Assembly: GCA_002478145.1 (NCBI GenBank)
Contig: DLMI01000138.1
Coordinates: 1-17,762 of the forward strand
Origin: Acidobacteria bacterium UBA7540
GTDB lineage: Bacteria; Acidobacteriota; Terriglobia; UBA7540
Direction: 5' to 3'
DNA length: 17,762 bases
In this document: positions 1-6,560 of the stretch, one piece after another
Layout of the letters: each line of letters begins with the position of its first letter
How positions within the stretch are numbered: position 1 is the first letter of the stretch
The notes under the pieces: model-generated
Told to the model about the DNA's origin: nothing
Seen by the model: the letters and a program-made list of their open reading frames with translations, nothing else
The model's database searches: none
Translations under genes and position numbers: made by a program

Positions 1-209
1 CTAACCAAAGCCATGCAAGGCTCATGGCTGGGGTTGACGCGGAATGAGTAATCGCCAGGCGGCAGAACCGCCTTGCCCCAACGTGCTTCGAAGGGCAGCG
101 TGAATTTGCCTTCGTACTCCTGCGCACGGGCCAGGCTGGCGCTGAGTCCAGCCGCCAGCACCGCCAAGAGCAGGATTCTCACGGACTTTAGACTTCGGGT
201 CGACTTCAT
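1..209 (-). CDS. Secreted protein of unknown function (C-terminus outside window)
   Basis: A partial gene read leftwards and cut at base 1, with 69 complete codons visible. The ATG at 207-209 follows a strong ribosome-binding site (GGAGGTGAG, + strand 213-221). The protein opens with a basic stretch (MKSTRSLKSVR) and a hydrophobic core (ILLLAVLAAGL), then a probable signal peptidase I site near LARAQ, so the mature protein should be exported. The mature start (EYEGKFTLPFEARWGKAVLPPG) continues with DYSF. I associate this kind of opening with short acidobacterial exported proteins, but I know no function for it. A longer reading frame on the same strand (22-252) has no comparable start site and no signal peptide. 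No catalytic motif is visible in the part present. Confidence 0.7.
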   Translation of the reverse strand, partial: MKSTRSLKSVRILLLAVLAAGLSASLARAQEYEGKFTLPFEARWGKAVLPPGDYSFRVNPSHEPCMALV

Positions 210-354
210 AACTCACCTCCCAAGTTGAATGTGGCGATTGCCGCAGTGGCATCTTTCCGCCTCCACTTGTATAAGCGAGAGCGGTGGGCGAAAACTGTAA
301 AGGCCGGGCAAAGATTTTTTGCCTCCCCCAGGGGGTGGAATCCTAATTTGGCCT

Positions 355-461
355 GGGAGCGCGGGCGTCTCGCCCGCTCTTCCCTGCCTCCGTCGGGAGC
401 CGCTGCAATGGCGGCCCAATTTCAGGTTGCGGGCAAGAGCGGGCGAGACGCCCGCGCTCCC
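355..461. repeat. REPIN-like inverted pair with GGAG ends
   Basis: A 27-base arm at 355-381 is repeated perfectly in inverted orientation at 435-461. Each arm is G, then GGAG, then a hairpin GCGGGCG-TCT-CGCCCGC, then TCTT. The two arms therefore look like two REP units facing outward-in around a 53-base centre. GGAG and GTAG are the known 5' tetranucleotides of REP sequences recognised by RAYT transposases. The element fills most of the 310-base gap between the divergent genes at 209 and 520. The rest of that gap shows no clear promoter to me. Confidence 0.8.
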
Positions 462-519
462 GGAGGTGTGATAAGATTCAAGTGAATACGGTTTAAACGC
501 GGTCGGCTCAGAGGGCAAC

Positions 520-1104
520 ATGGTGTCGCCGTCAGGGGACGACATAACGCAACTGCTCCGAGCCTGGGGCGACGGGAATCAGGCAGCGCTCGACAGGTTG
601 ATGCCGCTGGTCTACGCGCAATTGCGCCAGGCGGCCCACCGTTACATGGCCCGAGAACGGCACGGCCACACCCTTCAGAGCACGGCGCTGGTCAACGAAG
701 TTTACGTGCGGTTGGCGAAGGCGCGGGAGATGCGCTGGCAGGACCGCGTTCACTTCTTCGCCATCAGCGCCCAGATGATGCGTCGCATCCTGACCGATCA
801 CGCGCGCGCCCGTCAATACGCCAAGCGCGGCGGGGGAGCGCAGGTGGTATCTCTCGACGAAGCTCCGGAAGTTTCTCCAAAGCCGCGCGCCGATCTGGTG
901 GCGCTGGACGACGCGCTCAACCACTTGGCCGCTGTTGACGAGCGGAAGAGTCGCGTGGTGGAGCTTCGCTACTTCGGGGGACTGAGCGTGGAGGAAACGG
1001 GCGAAGTCCTGAAGGTTTCGCCGGAGACGGTGATGCGTGATTGGAAGCTGGCCAAGGCCTGGCTCTTGCGCGAACTGAGCGGTGAACAGGGCGATGAATC
1101 CTGA
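520..1104 (+). CDS. ECF-type RNA polymerase sigma factor (TIGR02999-like)
   Basis: A 194-residue sigma-70 family factor of the extracytoplasmic-function type, which would direct RNA polymerase to a specific promoter set. Region 2 spans about residues 10-95 ([19 protein letters not shown], then [14 protein letters not shown] and [18 protein letters not shown]). Region 4 spans about 130-188, with a helix-turn-helix around [20 protein letters not shown]. The order and wording match the TIGR02999 subgroup common in Acidobacteria and Planctomycetes. The ATG follows GAGGG (511-515), four bases away. The stop overlaps the kinase start by 11 bases, so the two are probably translationally coupled. No anti-sigma gene is adjacent. 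In region 2.2 the acidic residues usual before the LVQE-type helix are replaced by T51, S54 and T55, which could be phosphorylation targets of the neighbouring kinase (inference). Confidence 0.92.
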   Translation: MVSPSGDDITQLLRAWGDGNQAALDRLMPLVYAQLRQAAHRYMARERHGHTLQSTALVNEVYVRLAKAREMRWQDRVHFFAISAQMMRRILTDHARARQYAKRGGGAQVVSLDEAPEVSPKPRADLVALDDALNHLAAVDERKSRVVELRYFGGLSVEETGEVLKVSPETVMRDWKLAKAWLLRELSGEQGDES

Positions 1105-4033
1105 AGGCTGGCAGCGGATTGAGGAGTTGTATCACGCCGCGCTGGAGCGTGCGGAGAGCGAGCGGGCTGGCTTTCTCGATGCGGCTTGTGCCGGCGATCC
1201 CGCCTTGCGGGACGAAGTTGCATCTCTGCTCACTTACGATAAGCGAGCCGAGCACTTCATGGAAGCCCCGGCGCTGGAAGAGGCGGCCCGGTCGCTGGCT
1301 GCGAGCGGGGCCACCTCGACCCCATCCGATGAAGCTGCCGCCCGCCTGGTGGGCAAGACGGTTTCGCATTACCGCATCGTGGAGAAACTGGGTGGTGGCG
1401 GGATGGGTGTGGTCTATAAGGCCGAGGACACCAAGCTCCACCGCTTCGTAGCGCTCAAGTTCCTGCCGGAAGAAATGTCCAAGGACCATCAAGCCTTGGA
1501 GCGCTTCCAGCGCGAGGCCCAGGCCGCCTCCGCGCTCAATCACCCCAATATCTGCACCATTCACGCTATTGAGGAGCACGAGGGCCAGCCCTTCATTGAC
1601 ATGGAATACCTGGAGGGAAAAACCCTGAAGCATTTGGTGGACGTAGGGGCGCGCGGCGCGCGCCCATCGGGCCAGGGCGAACGCCGTTCGCCCCTACAAA
1701 TCGATACCCTGCTCGACTTGGCCATTCAGATCAGCGACGCGCTGGATGCGGCGCACAGCAAGGGCATCATCCATCGGGACATCAAGCCGGCGAATATTTT
1801 CGTCACGACGCGCTGCCAAGTCAAGATTCTGGATTTCGGTTTGGCGAAATTAACGCCGCCTCTAGCGCACACGCCCGCGCCGTCGATTGATCCCGAGAGC
1901 CTGACCGGCTGGGGAACGGTGATCGGCACCGTGGCCTATATGTCGCCGGAGCAGGCGCGGGGCGAAGAACTGGACGCGCGCACTGACCTGTTCAGTTTCG
2001 GCAGCGTGCTTTACGAGATGGCGACGGGCCGGCAAGCGTTCAGCGGAAACACCTCGGCGGCCATATTTGGCGCCCTCCTGCACGAAGCCCCAACGCCACC
2101 CCTAAGCCTCGAACCTGATTTGCCACCCAAGCTCGAAGAAATCATCCACAAGGCGCTAGAAAAGGACCGCGACCTGCGCTACCAGCACGCCTCGGAGATT
2201 CGCACTGATTTGAAGCGCCTGAAGCGCGACAGGGATTCGGGGCGGTCCGCCGCCAGAATATCTGCGGGCAGCGCTGAACTTTCCCCAGCGGCCGGAACAG
2301 GCGGCCTTGCGGCTGCTGCGGTCGTCTCCAAACCCGGGCGGCCCCGATGGAAAGGGTGGGCAGTGGCTGTCGGCGGCTTCGCTCTTGTCGTCATCGCGTT
2401 GCTCATCTATTTTCAATCGCGTCCCCTCCCCCCACCGAAAGTATCGGGCTACGTCCCGGTCACCCACAACGGTAGTCAGAAAGATACGGTCAGGACGGAC
2501 GGGGTGCGGCTTTACTTTAACGACTACGCTTCTGGGCGTTGGGGCATCGCGCAGGTATCCGGCTCCGGCGGAGAGGTGGCGCGCGTCCCAGTTCCCTCCC
2601 CAACCATGTCATTGCTTGCCGTTTCCCCCGACGGGGAAAGACTGCTCGTCGCGGACGGGGTGGCCCAGACGGGATTCAATGGACCGCTTTGGGTAGTGCC
2701 TGTGCTCGGCGGGTCGCCTCGCAGACTGGGAGAAGCCGTTGGACAGGCCGCCGCCTGGTCTCCCGACGGCCAAACGATCGTTTACGCCCACGGACACGAC
2801 TTATTCCTGGCGAAGAGCGATGGCGCCGAACCCCACAAGCTTGTCTCCGCGCCCGACGACGCTTCAGATCCCGCTTGGTCGCCGGACGGCACGGTGATTC
2901 GATTCAGCGTCGGGGGTAGTGCGACTACTCAAAGCTCGCTTTGGCAGGTTTCGGTCAACGGGATGAGCCTGCATCGCCTGCTCGCCGCCTGGCACACTCC
3001 TCCCGACGAATGTTGCGGCAAATGGACTCCCGACGGGAAATATTTCGTTTTCCAGTCAAGAGGCAATATCTGGGCCCTTGCGGAAAAGGGGAGTTTATTT
3101 GGAAAAGCCAACGGCCAACCCGTGCAATTGACCTCCGGGCCGATGACTTTCTCCTCCCCTCTGCCCAGCAAGGATGGCAAAAAGCTGTTCGTGGTGGGAG
3201 AACTGGACCGCGGGGAGCTGGCTCGCTATGACGCGAAGTCCGCAGAGTTCGTTCCATTTCTTTCCGGAATTTCGGCGGAGGGCGTCAGCTTCTCCAAAGA
3301 TGGGCAGTGGGTGGCCTATGTCAGCTTCCCGGAGGGAACACTCTGGACAAGCAAATTGGATGGCAGCCAGCGACTCCAGCTCACCTACCCGCCGCTCTAT
3401 GCCGTGCATCCTCGCTGGTCGCCCGATGGCAAACAGATCGCTTTTTTTGCCTATTCGCCCGGCCAGAATGCCAAGTTGTACACGGTTTCGACCGATGGGG
3501 GAACGCCACGCGAAATGATACCCGAAGACCTCCAGGCACAGAGTGACCCCACCTGGTCGCCCGACGGAGCAAGAATTGTCTTCGGTGGCGCTTCAAATGA
3601 TCCTAACGCCACTATCCGGATCCTCGACGTTAAGACTCATCAAATTTCGACCCTGCCTGGCTCAAAAGGCCTTTTCTCACCCCGCTGGTCGCCCGACGGA
3701 CGCTATGTCGTCGCCATGCCTTTCGATTCCCGTGGCCTTATGCTTTTCGATTTCGCCACCCAAAAGTGGGAGGAAATCGCTAAGGTGACAGCGGCTTTCC
3801 CCAATTGGTCGAAAACCGGAGACTATGTTTACTTCTTGCATGGGGAGGACCAGCCGTCCGTGATGCGAGTGCGCATTCGCGACCGGAAGCTCGAGCGCGT
3901 GGCCGATCTGAAAAACTTCCGCCAGACAGGCTATTTCGGTGTCTGGCTAGGCATGGCTCCCGACGATTCACCTCTTCTGCTTCGCGACACGGGCACCCAG
4001 GACATTTACGCCCTAGACTGGGAGGCACCGTAG
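1094..4033 (+). CDS. Transmembrane Ser/Thr protein kinase with PD40/TolB-like repeats
   Basis: 979 residues from the ATG at 1094; a GTG at 1082 would add four. [18 protein letters not shown] is the usual opening of acidobacterial kinases next to ECF sigma genes, so I chose the ATG. After about 85 N-terminal residues comes a Hanks-type kinase domain (about 93-371): glycine loop GGGGMG (100-105), VALK lysine 122, HRDIKPAN (from 227), DFG (247-249) and SPE (284-286). All key catalytic residues are present. One membrane span (about 422-440, [15 protein letters not shown]) is followed by about 530 residues with repeated WSPDG-type motifs (at least six), typical of PD40/TolB beta-propellers, which should face the periplasm as a sensor. 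Residues 184-202 are encoded by a palindromic repeat inserted in frame before the helix preceding HRD. It probably phosphorylates the co-encoded sigma factor or other proteins (inference). Confidence 0.93.
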   Translation: MNPEGWQRIEELYHAALERAESERAGFLDAACAGDPALRDEVASLLTYDKRAEHFMEAPALEEAARSLAASGATSTPSDEAAARLVGKTVSHYRIVEKLGGGGMGVVYKAEDTKLHRFVALKFLPEEMSKDHQALERFQREAQAASALNHPNICTIHAIEEHEGQPFIDMEYLEGKTLKHLVDVGARGARPSGQGERRSPLQIDTLLDLAIQISDALDAAHSKGIIHRDIKPANIFVTTRCQVKILDFGLAKLTPPLAHTPAPSIDPESLTGWGTVIGTVAYMSPEQARGEELDARTDLFSFGSVLYEMATGRQAFSGNTSAAIFGALLHEAPTPPLSLEPDLPPKLEEIIHKALEKDRDLRYQHASEIRTDLKRLKRDRDSGRSAARISAGSAELSPAAGTGGLAAAAVVSKPGRPRWKGWAVAVGGFALVVIALLIYFQSRPLPPPKVSGYVPVTHNGSQKDTVRTDGVRLYFNDYASGRWGIAQVSGSGGEVARVPVPSPTMSLLAVSPDGERLLVADGVAQTGFNGPLWVVPVLGGSPRRLGEAVGQAAAWSPDGQTIVYAHGHDLFLAKSDGAEPHKLVSAPDDASDPAWSPDGTVIRFSVGGSATTQSSLWQVSVNGMSLHRLLAAWHTPPDECCGKWTPDGKYFVFQSRGNIWALAEKGSLFGKANGQPVQLTSGPMTFSSPLPSKDGKKLFVVGELDRGELARYDAKSAEFVPFLSGISAEGVSFSKDGQWVAYVSFPEGTLWTSKLDGSQRLQLTYPPLYAVHPRWSPDGKQIAFFAYSPGQNAKLYTVSTDGGTPREMIPEDLQAQSDPTWSPDGARIVFGGASNDPNATIRILDVKTHQISTLPGSKGLFSPRWSPDGRYVVAMPFDSRGLMLFDFATQKWEEIAKVTAAFPNWSKTGDYVYFLHGEDQPSVMRVRIRDRKLERVADLKNFRQTGYFGVWLGMAPDDSPLLLRDTGTQDIYALDWEAP
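1643..1697. repeat. GTAG REPIN-like element inside the kinase coding region
   Basis: 55 bases beginning GTAGGGGCG and ending CGCCCCTAC. Each half is a hairpin: GGGCGCGC-GGC-GCGCGCCC on the left and GGGCGAAC-GCC-GTTCGCCC on the right. It has the same plan as the element at 11258-11311. It is read in frame as residues 184-202 of the kinase and avoids the TAG that GTAG would give in another frame. Confidence 0.85.
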
Positions 4034-4147
4034 CCGTCTGCTTTCGCTCGGGGCCGCGCTTCCAAGACCTCCTGCGCCGCATGAATTTCCCGCCGTAGTT
4101 CGCTACGAAAGGCAGCCCTGCGAGAACCTTGGCGGACACCCTGTCTC
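4034..4147. other. Spacer after the kinase gene; weak UUCG hairpin
   Basis: No gene is visible here. CGTAG-TTCG-CTACG at 4094-4107 forms a five-base-pair stem with a stable UUCG loop 60 bases after the kinase stop. No T-run follows, so it is at best a weak or Rho-assisted 3' end for the sigma-kinase transcript. Confidence 0.35.
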
Positions 4148-4176
4148 TTGACAAACCGAAAATGGTAGGCTAGGAT
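4148..4176 (+). promoter_or_regulatory. Sigma-70-type promoter
   Basis: TTGACA (4148-4153, perfect -35), a 17-base spacer, then TAGGAT (4171-4176, four of six matches to the -10 consensus). Transcription would start near 4183. It could serve the small ORF at 4203, a non-coding RNA, or the tetR gene 500 bases downstream. Confidence 0.55.
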
Positions 4177-4202
4177 AGTCAGTTGAAGCCTTGCAGGAGG
4201 TC

Positions 4203-4364
4203 ATGGCCTCAAGGAAACATTTTGCTCCCATGCAAGCGCGAGGCGCGAAATCCACCCGCGAAAATATCCCGAGCGGTGCCAAAAAGTCCGGAAAGTTTCC
4301 CGATTCCCCATGGACAACAAGTCTGCAACTGGACGGGAAAGAAAAAAGAATTCTTCAAAAGTGA
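4203..4364 (+). CDS. Possible small ORF (53 aa) or start of a small RNA
   Basis: A 53-codon frame opens with ATG at 4203, two bases after a perfect AGGAGG (4195-4200) and about 20 bases after the predicted transcription start of the 4148-4176 promoter. The peptide starts MASRKHFAPMQARGAKSTR and ends with KEKRILQK. It is basic, has no membrane span or signal peptide, and I do not recognise it. The ribosome-binding site and start codon lie inside a hairpin (4189-4214; CCTTG pairs with CAAGG and AGG with CCT, one bulged base), which would hide them. The two-base spacing is also short for translation. A structured non-coding RNA is an equally good reading. Confidence 0.3.
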   Translation: MASRKHFAPMQARGAKSTRENIPSGAKKSGKFPDSPWTTSLQLDGKEKRILQK

Positions 4365-4373
4365 ACGAGCAAC

Positions 4374-4490
4374 GCGGGAATGTCTATGAAAACAAAGGAC
4401 CGCTGTGGAAAACTGACTGGCAAAGCGGGAATGTTATAGAAAACAAAGGCACTTACGCTTTAAAGGCGGGAATGTTGTTGAAAATACAGG
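4374..4490. repeat. Three copies of a 25-base GCGGGAATG repeat
   Basis: Copies start at 4374, 4425 and 4466. They share GCGGGAATGT, then a variable five-base stretch, then GAAAA and an ACARAG- or TACAG-like end. A degenerate fourth copy may start at 4333 (ACGGGAAAG), which gives spacings of 41, 51 and 41 bases. Frames through them yield phrases such as GNVYENKG and AGMLLK. I recall similar phrases from acidobacterial hypothetical proteins, but copies 2 and 3 are in different frames, so the conservation seems to be at DNA or RNA level. Confidence 0.6.
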
Positions 4491-4551
4491 TAGTTAGTAG
4501 GTGGTAGGTGATAGATGGTAGGTGGTGTGTCGTAGGTGGTAGGTGGGGATG
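4489..4551. repeat. Heptanucleotide array (GGTAGGT type)
   Basis: Nine seven-base units in register from 4489: GGTAGTT, AGTAGGT, GGTAGGT, GATAGAT, GGTAGGT, GGTGTGT, CGTAGGT, GGTAGGT and GGGGATG. The units are degenerate but the period of seven holds throughout. Confidence 0.8.
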
Positions 4552-4553
4552 GA

Positions 4554-4617
4554 CCACGGACAACTGACCACCGTCCTCTGATCACTGACCCGCCGCGGCG
4601 GGACTACTGACTACTGA
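4554..4617. repeat. Heptanucleotide array (NNACTGA type) around a GC palindrome
   Basis: Seven-base units CCACGGA, CAACTGA, CCACCGT, CCTCTGA and TCACTGA (4554-4588), then the perfect 14-base palindrome CCCGCCGCGGCGGG (4589-4602), then CTACTGA twice (4604-4617). It directly abuts the previous array and ends 75 bases before tetR. Confidence 0.75.
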
Positions 4618-4691
4618 CATCTTCTCCTGCTTCCCGCCTGCCGCATACTGTGATAGACTCTGGCCGCGTTGGGGGTATTATTCCTTCTGCC

Positions 4692-5288
4692 ATGGCTCGA
4701 ACACCTGAAGCTCGAAAAAAGCTACGCGAAATCTGCAGGGTTGCGGCGAAAGTGTTTTACGAAAAAGGGTACGACGGCGCCTCGATGCAGGACATTGCTG
4801 AGGCAGTCGGCCTGACCAAAGCGGGTCTGTACCATCACGTAAGCAGCAAAGGTACGCTGCTATTTGAAATCATGAACTACGGAATGGATATCCTGGATGA
4901 AACCGTGCTCGCCAAGCTAAAGGAGATCCCGGACCCGCGTGAGAGGCTGCGCCGGACCATCCTCGGACATATCGATTTAGTGGTCCGCGCCCGGGACATG
5001 GAGATTACCGTTATCCTCCATGAGAACCGCTCCTTGAAAGGTACTTTGCGCAAGAAGATCAACGCCCGGAAGAGAGCTTACATCGAGTATCTCGAAGACC
5101 TCATCGCTCGGGTGCAGGAACAGTCAGGCATGCCGCCCAAGCTCTCTCCCCATATCGCCGCCTTCGCCGTCCTCGGGATGATCAACTGGCTCTACCAGTG
5201 GTACCACATGGAAGGGGCCGTCAAGCAAGAGGAAATCTCCAGCGCCTACGTGGACTTCTTCTTCCGCGGCCTGCTCGGCAATCCATGA
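4692..5288 (+). CDS. TetR/AcrR-family transcriptional regulator
   Basis: 198 residues from the ATG at 4692 (MARTPEARKK). A GTG at 4650 would add 14 residues that do not look like TetR sequence, and neither start has a good ribosome-binding site. The N-terminal DNA-binding domain is classic: helix 1 (about 8-25), then the helix-turn-helix SMQDIAEAVGLTKAGLYHHV (about 31-50) followed by SSKGTLL. The C-terminal ligand domain (about 60-198) contains DMEITVILHENRSLKG, which resembles regulators of the KstR2/FadR type that sense acyl-CoA compounds; that comparison is from memory. Its target operator and ligand cannot be read from the window. It lies 160 bases upstream of pheA on the same strand, but nothing ties it to phenylalanine synthesis. 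Confidence 0.9.
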   Translation: MARTPEARKKLREICRVAAKVFYEKGYDGASMQDIAEAVGLTKAGLYHHVSSKGTLLFEIMNYGMDILDETVLAKLKEIPDPRERLRRTILGHIDLVVRARDMEITVILHENRSLKGTLRKKINARKRAYIEYLEDLIARVQEQSGMPPKLSPHIAAFAVLGMINWLYQWYHMEGAVKQEEISSAYVDFFFRGLLGNP

Positions 5289-5328
5289 AGGTGAAAGCCA
5301 TGATCGCCCTTGAGGTGTGTGGGGAATA

Positions 5329-5384
5329 CTAGCCTGGATTTCTCACGACGCCCTTCCGCTCTCGTGGTGAGAACTTCCGGCTAG
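5329..5384 (+). promoter_or_regulatory. Nested stem-loop between tetR and pheA
   Basis: CTAGCC (5329-5334) pairs with GGCTAG (5379-5384). Inside it TCTCAC-G-ACG (5341-5350) pairs with CGT-G-GTGAGA (5363-5372). It begins 40 bases after the tetR stop and ends 64 bases before pheA. No T-run follows, so it is either a weak terminator for tetR or a structured part of the pheA leader. Confidence 0.4.
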
Positions 5385-5448
5385 CCTGCTGCTGCCAAGG
5401 TAAGAGGGGCGGGTTCCGACTCTTCGAAAGGGGAGACCTGCACTTTCC

Positions 5449-6276
5449 ATGGCTAATCCAACGATTGCGTTTCAGGGTGAGCGCGGCTCATTCAGTGAAG
5501 AAGCCGCCTATAAACTGCTGGGAAGGCGCATCGCGGTAAAGCCTTGCGAGACCTTTGCGGCCATCTTCGAAAGCGTGGTGAGCGGAAAGACAAAGTACTG
5601 CCTGGCGCCGATTGAAAATACTTTGGCAGGCTCAGTCTACGAGAATTACGACCTCCTGCTATCGAATGACCTGCACATCGTCGGCGAAGTGAGCCTGCGC
5701 ATTGTCCACAACCTCATCGCTCCACCCGGCGCCGCGCTCAAGGACGTAACCCAGGTTTACTCCCACCCCGTGGCGTTAGCGCAATGCGGGGAGTTTTTCA
5801 AGCGTCATCCCAAGATTGAGAAGATCCCTTTCTACGACACAGCCGGAGCTGTAAAAATGCTGGCTGAGCGGCGCCTGCCCGGGGCCGCTGCCATCGCCAG
5901 CCGCATCGCCGCCGAGGTCTACCAAGCCCGCATTCTGGCTACCCACCTCGAAGACCATCGCGAGAATTACACGCGCTTTCTGCTGCTCTCCAGGAGTGCC
6001 CACGTGTCAGCGAAGGCCGACAAAGTCTCGATTGTCTTTTCCACCCGGAACGCTCCCGGCGCCCTTTACAAGTGCCTCAGCGTATTCGCCCTGCGGGATA
6101 TTGATCTGACCAAACTCGAATCGCGTCCCCTCCGTGGCCGCCCCTTCGAGTATTTCTTCTATCTCGATTTCCTGGGCCACCTGAAGGAAGAGCGCTGCCG
6201 GAATGCCCTCTCCCACCTGGCCGAGGTGACGAATCTGTTGCGAGTGCTGGGGTGTTACGAAAGTGCTAAACGGTAA
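5449..6276 (+). CDS. pheA: Prephenate dehydratase
   Basis: 275 residues, the usual length of a stand-alone cytoplasmic prephenate dehydratase without a chorismate mutase domain. It converts prephenate to phenylpyruvate, the step before phenylalanine. The catalytic domain (about 4-182) starts with IAFQGERGSFSEEAA and contains APIENTLAGSV (53-63), YSHPVAL (104-110) and the catalytic NYTRF motif (173-177, Thr175). A C-terminal ACT domain (about 192-270) carries GALYKCL (204-210) and ESRP (224-227), the two motifs that bind phenylalanine for feedback inhibition. GGGGAG stands about 15 bases before the ATG. It is followed by a repeat-rich convergent spacer, so it is probably the last gene of its transcript. 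Confidence 0.96.
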   Translation: MANPTIAFQGERGSFSEEAAYKLLGRRIAVKPCETFAAIFESVVSGKTKYCLAPIENTLAGSVYENYDLLLSNDLHIVGEVSLRIVHNLIAPPGAALKDVTQVYSHPVALAQCGEFFKRHPKIEKIPFYDTAGAVKMLAERRLPGAAAIASRIAAEVYQARILATHLEDHRENYTRFLLLSRSAHVSAKADKVSIVFSTRNAPGALYKCLSVFALRDIDLTKLESRPLRGRPFEYFFYLDFLGHLKEERCRNALSHLAEVTNLLRVLGCYESAKR

Positions 6277-6280
6277 GACG

Positions 6281-6322
6281 GCAGTCGTCAGTTGCCAGTG
6301 GTCAGTTGTCAGGCATCAGTGC
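6281..6322. repeat. Heptanucleotide array (TCAGTTG type)
   Basis: Six units in register: GCAGTCG, TCAGTTG, CCAGTGG, TCAGTTG, TCAGGCA, TCAGTGC. It starts five bases after the pheA stop. Sixteen bases (6297-6312) recur inverted at 6535-6550 in the array on the far side of the spacer. Confidence 0.8.
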
Positions 6323-6518
6323 TACCGTTACGGCAAGTCAGTTGGCGTAAGGTCGGGGTGGCGACTGTCCCAACGCTTTGTAAGGCGGCAAGTGCTTCTC
6401 CGCTTTTTCCTTAGTTAGTATCATTATTTAGAGTGATATTCAATAGAGTATTTCCAATTCTTAAATGCTCCCTTCGACGGTTTCATCACAAGTGACTGCC
6501 GGCCACTTACAACGGAGC

Positions 6519-6560
6519 AACTGACCACTGACGACTGACAACTGACCACTCACCACTGAT
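6519..6560. repeat. Heptanucleotide array (AACTGAC type), inverted relative to 6281-6322
   Basis: Six units in register: AACTGAC, CACTGAC, GACTGAC, AACTGAC, CACTCAC, CACTGAT. It ends exactly at the last base before the stop codon of the leftward gene at 6561. The spacer between the two arrays (6323-6518) holds no gene and is AT-rich around 6401-6475. Confidence 0.8.

Noticed and set aside
22..252. 76-codon frame on the minus strand
   Set aside because: The frame beginning at 209 has a strong ribosome-binding site and signal peptide and overlaps it; this one is its shadow.
917..1633. 238-codon minus-strand frame opposite the sigma and kinase genes
   Set aside because: Antisense shadow of two well-supported genes; no domain.
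4310..4507. 65-codon frame MDNKSATGRER... with GNVYENKG phrases
   Set aside because: It reads through the GCGGGAATG repeats, which change frame between copies, and has no ribosome-binding site.
5285..5333. Phenylalanine attenuator leader peptide for pheA
   Set aside because: No phenylalanine codons and no terminator T-run after the stem-loop.
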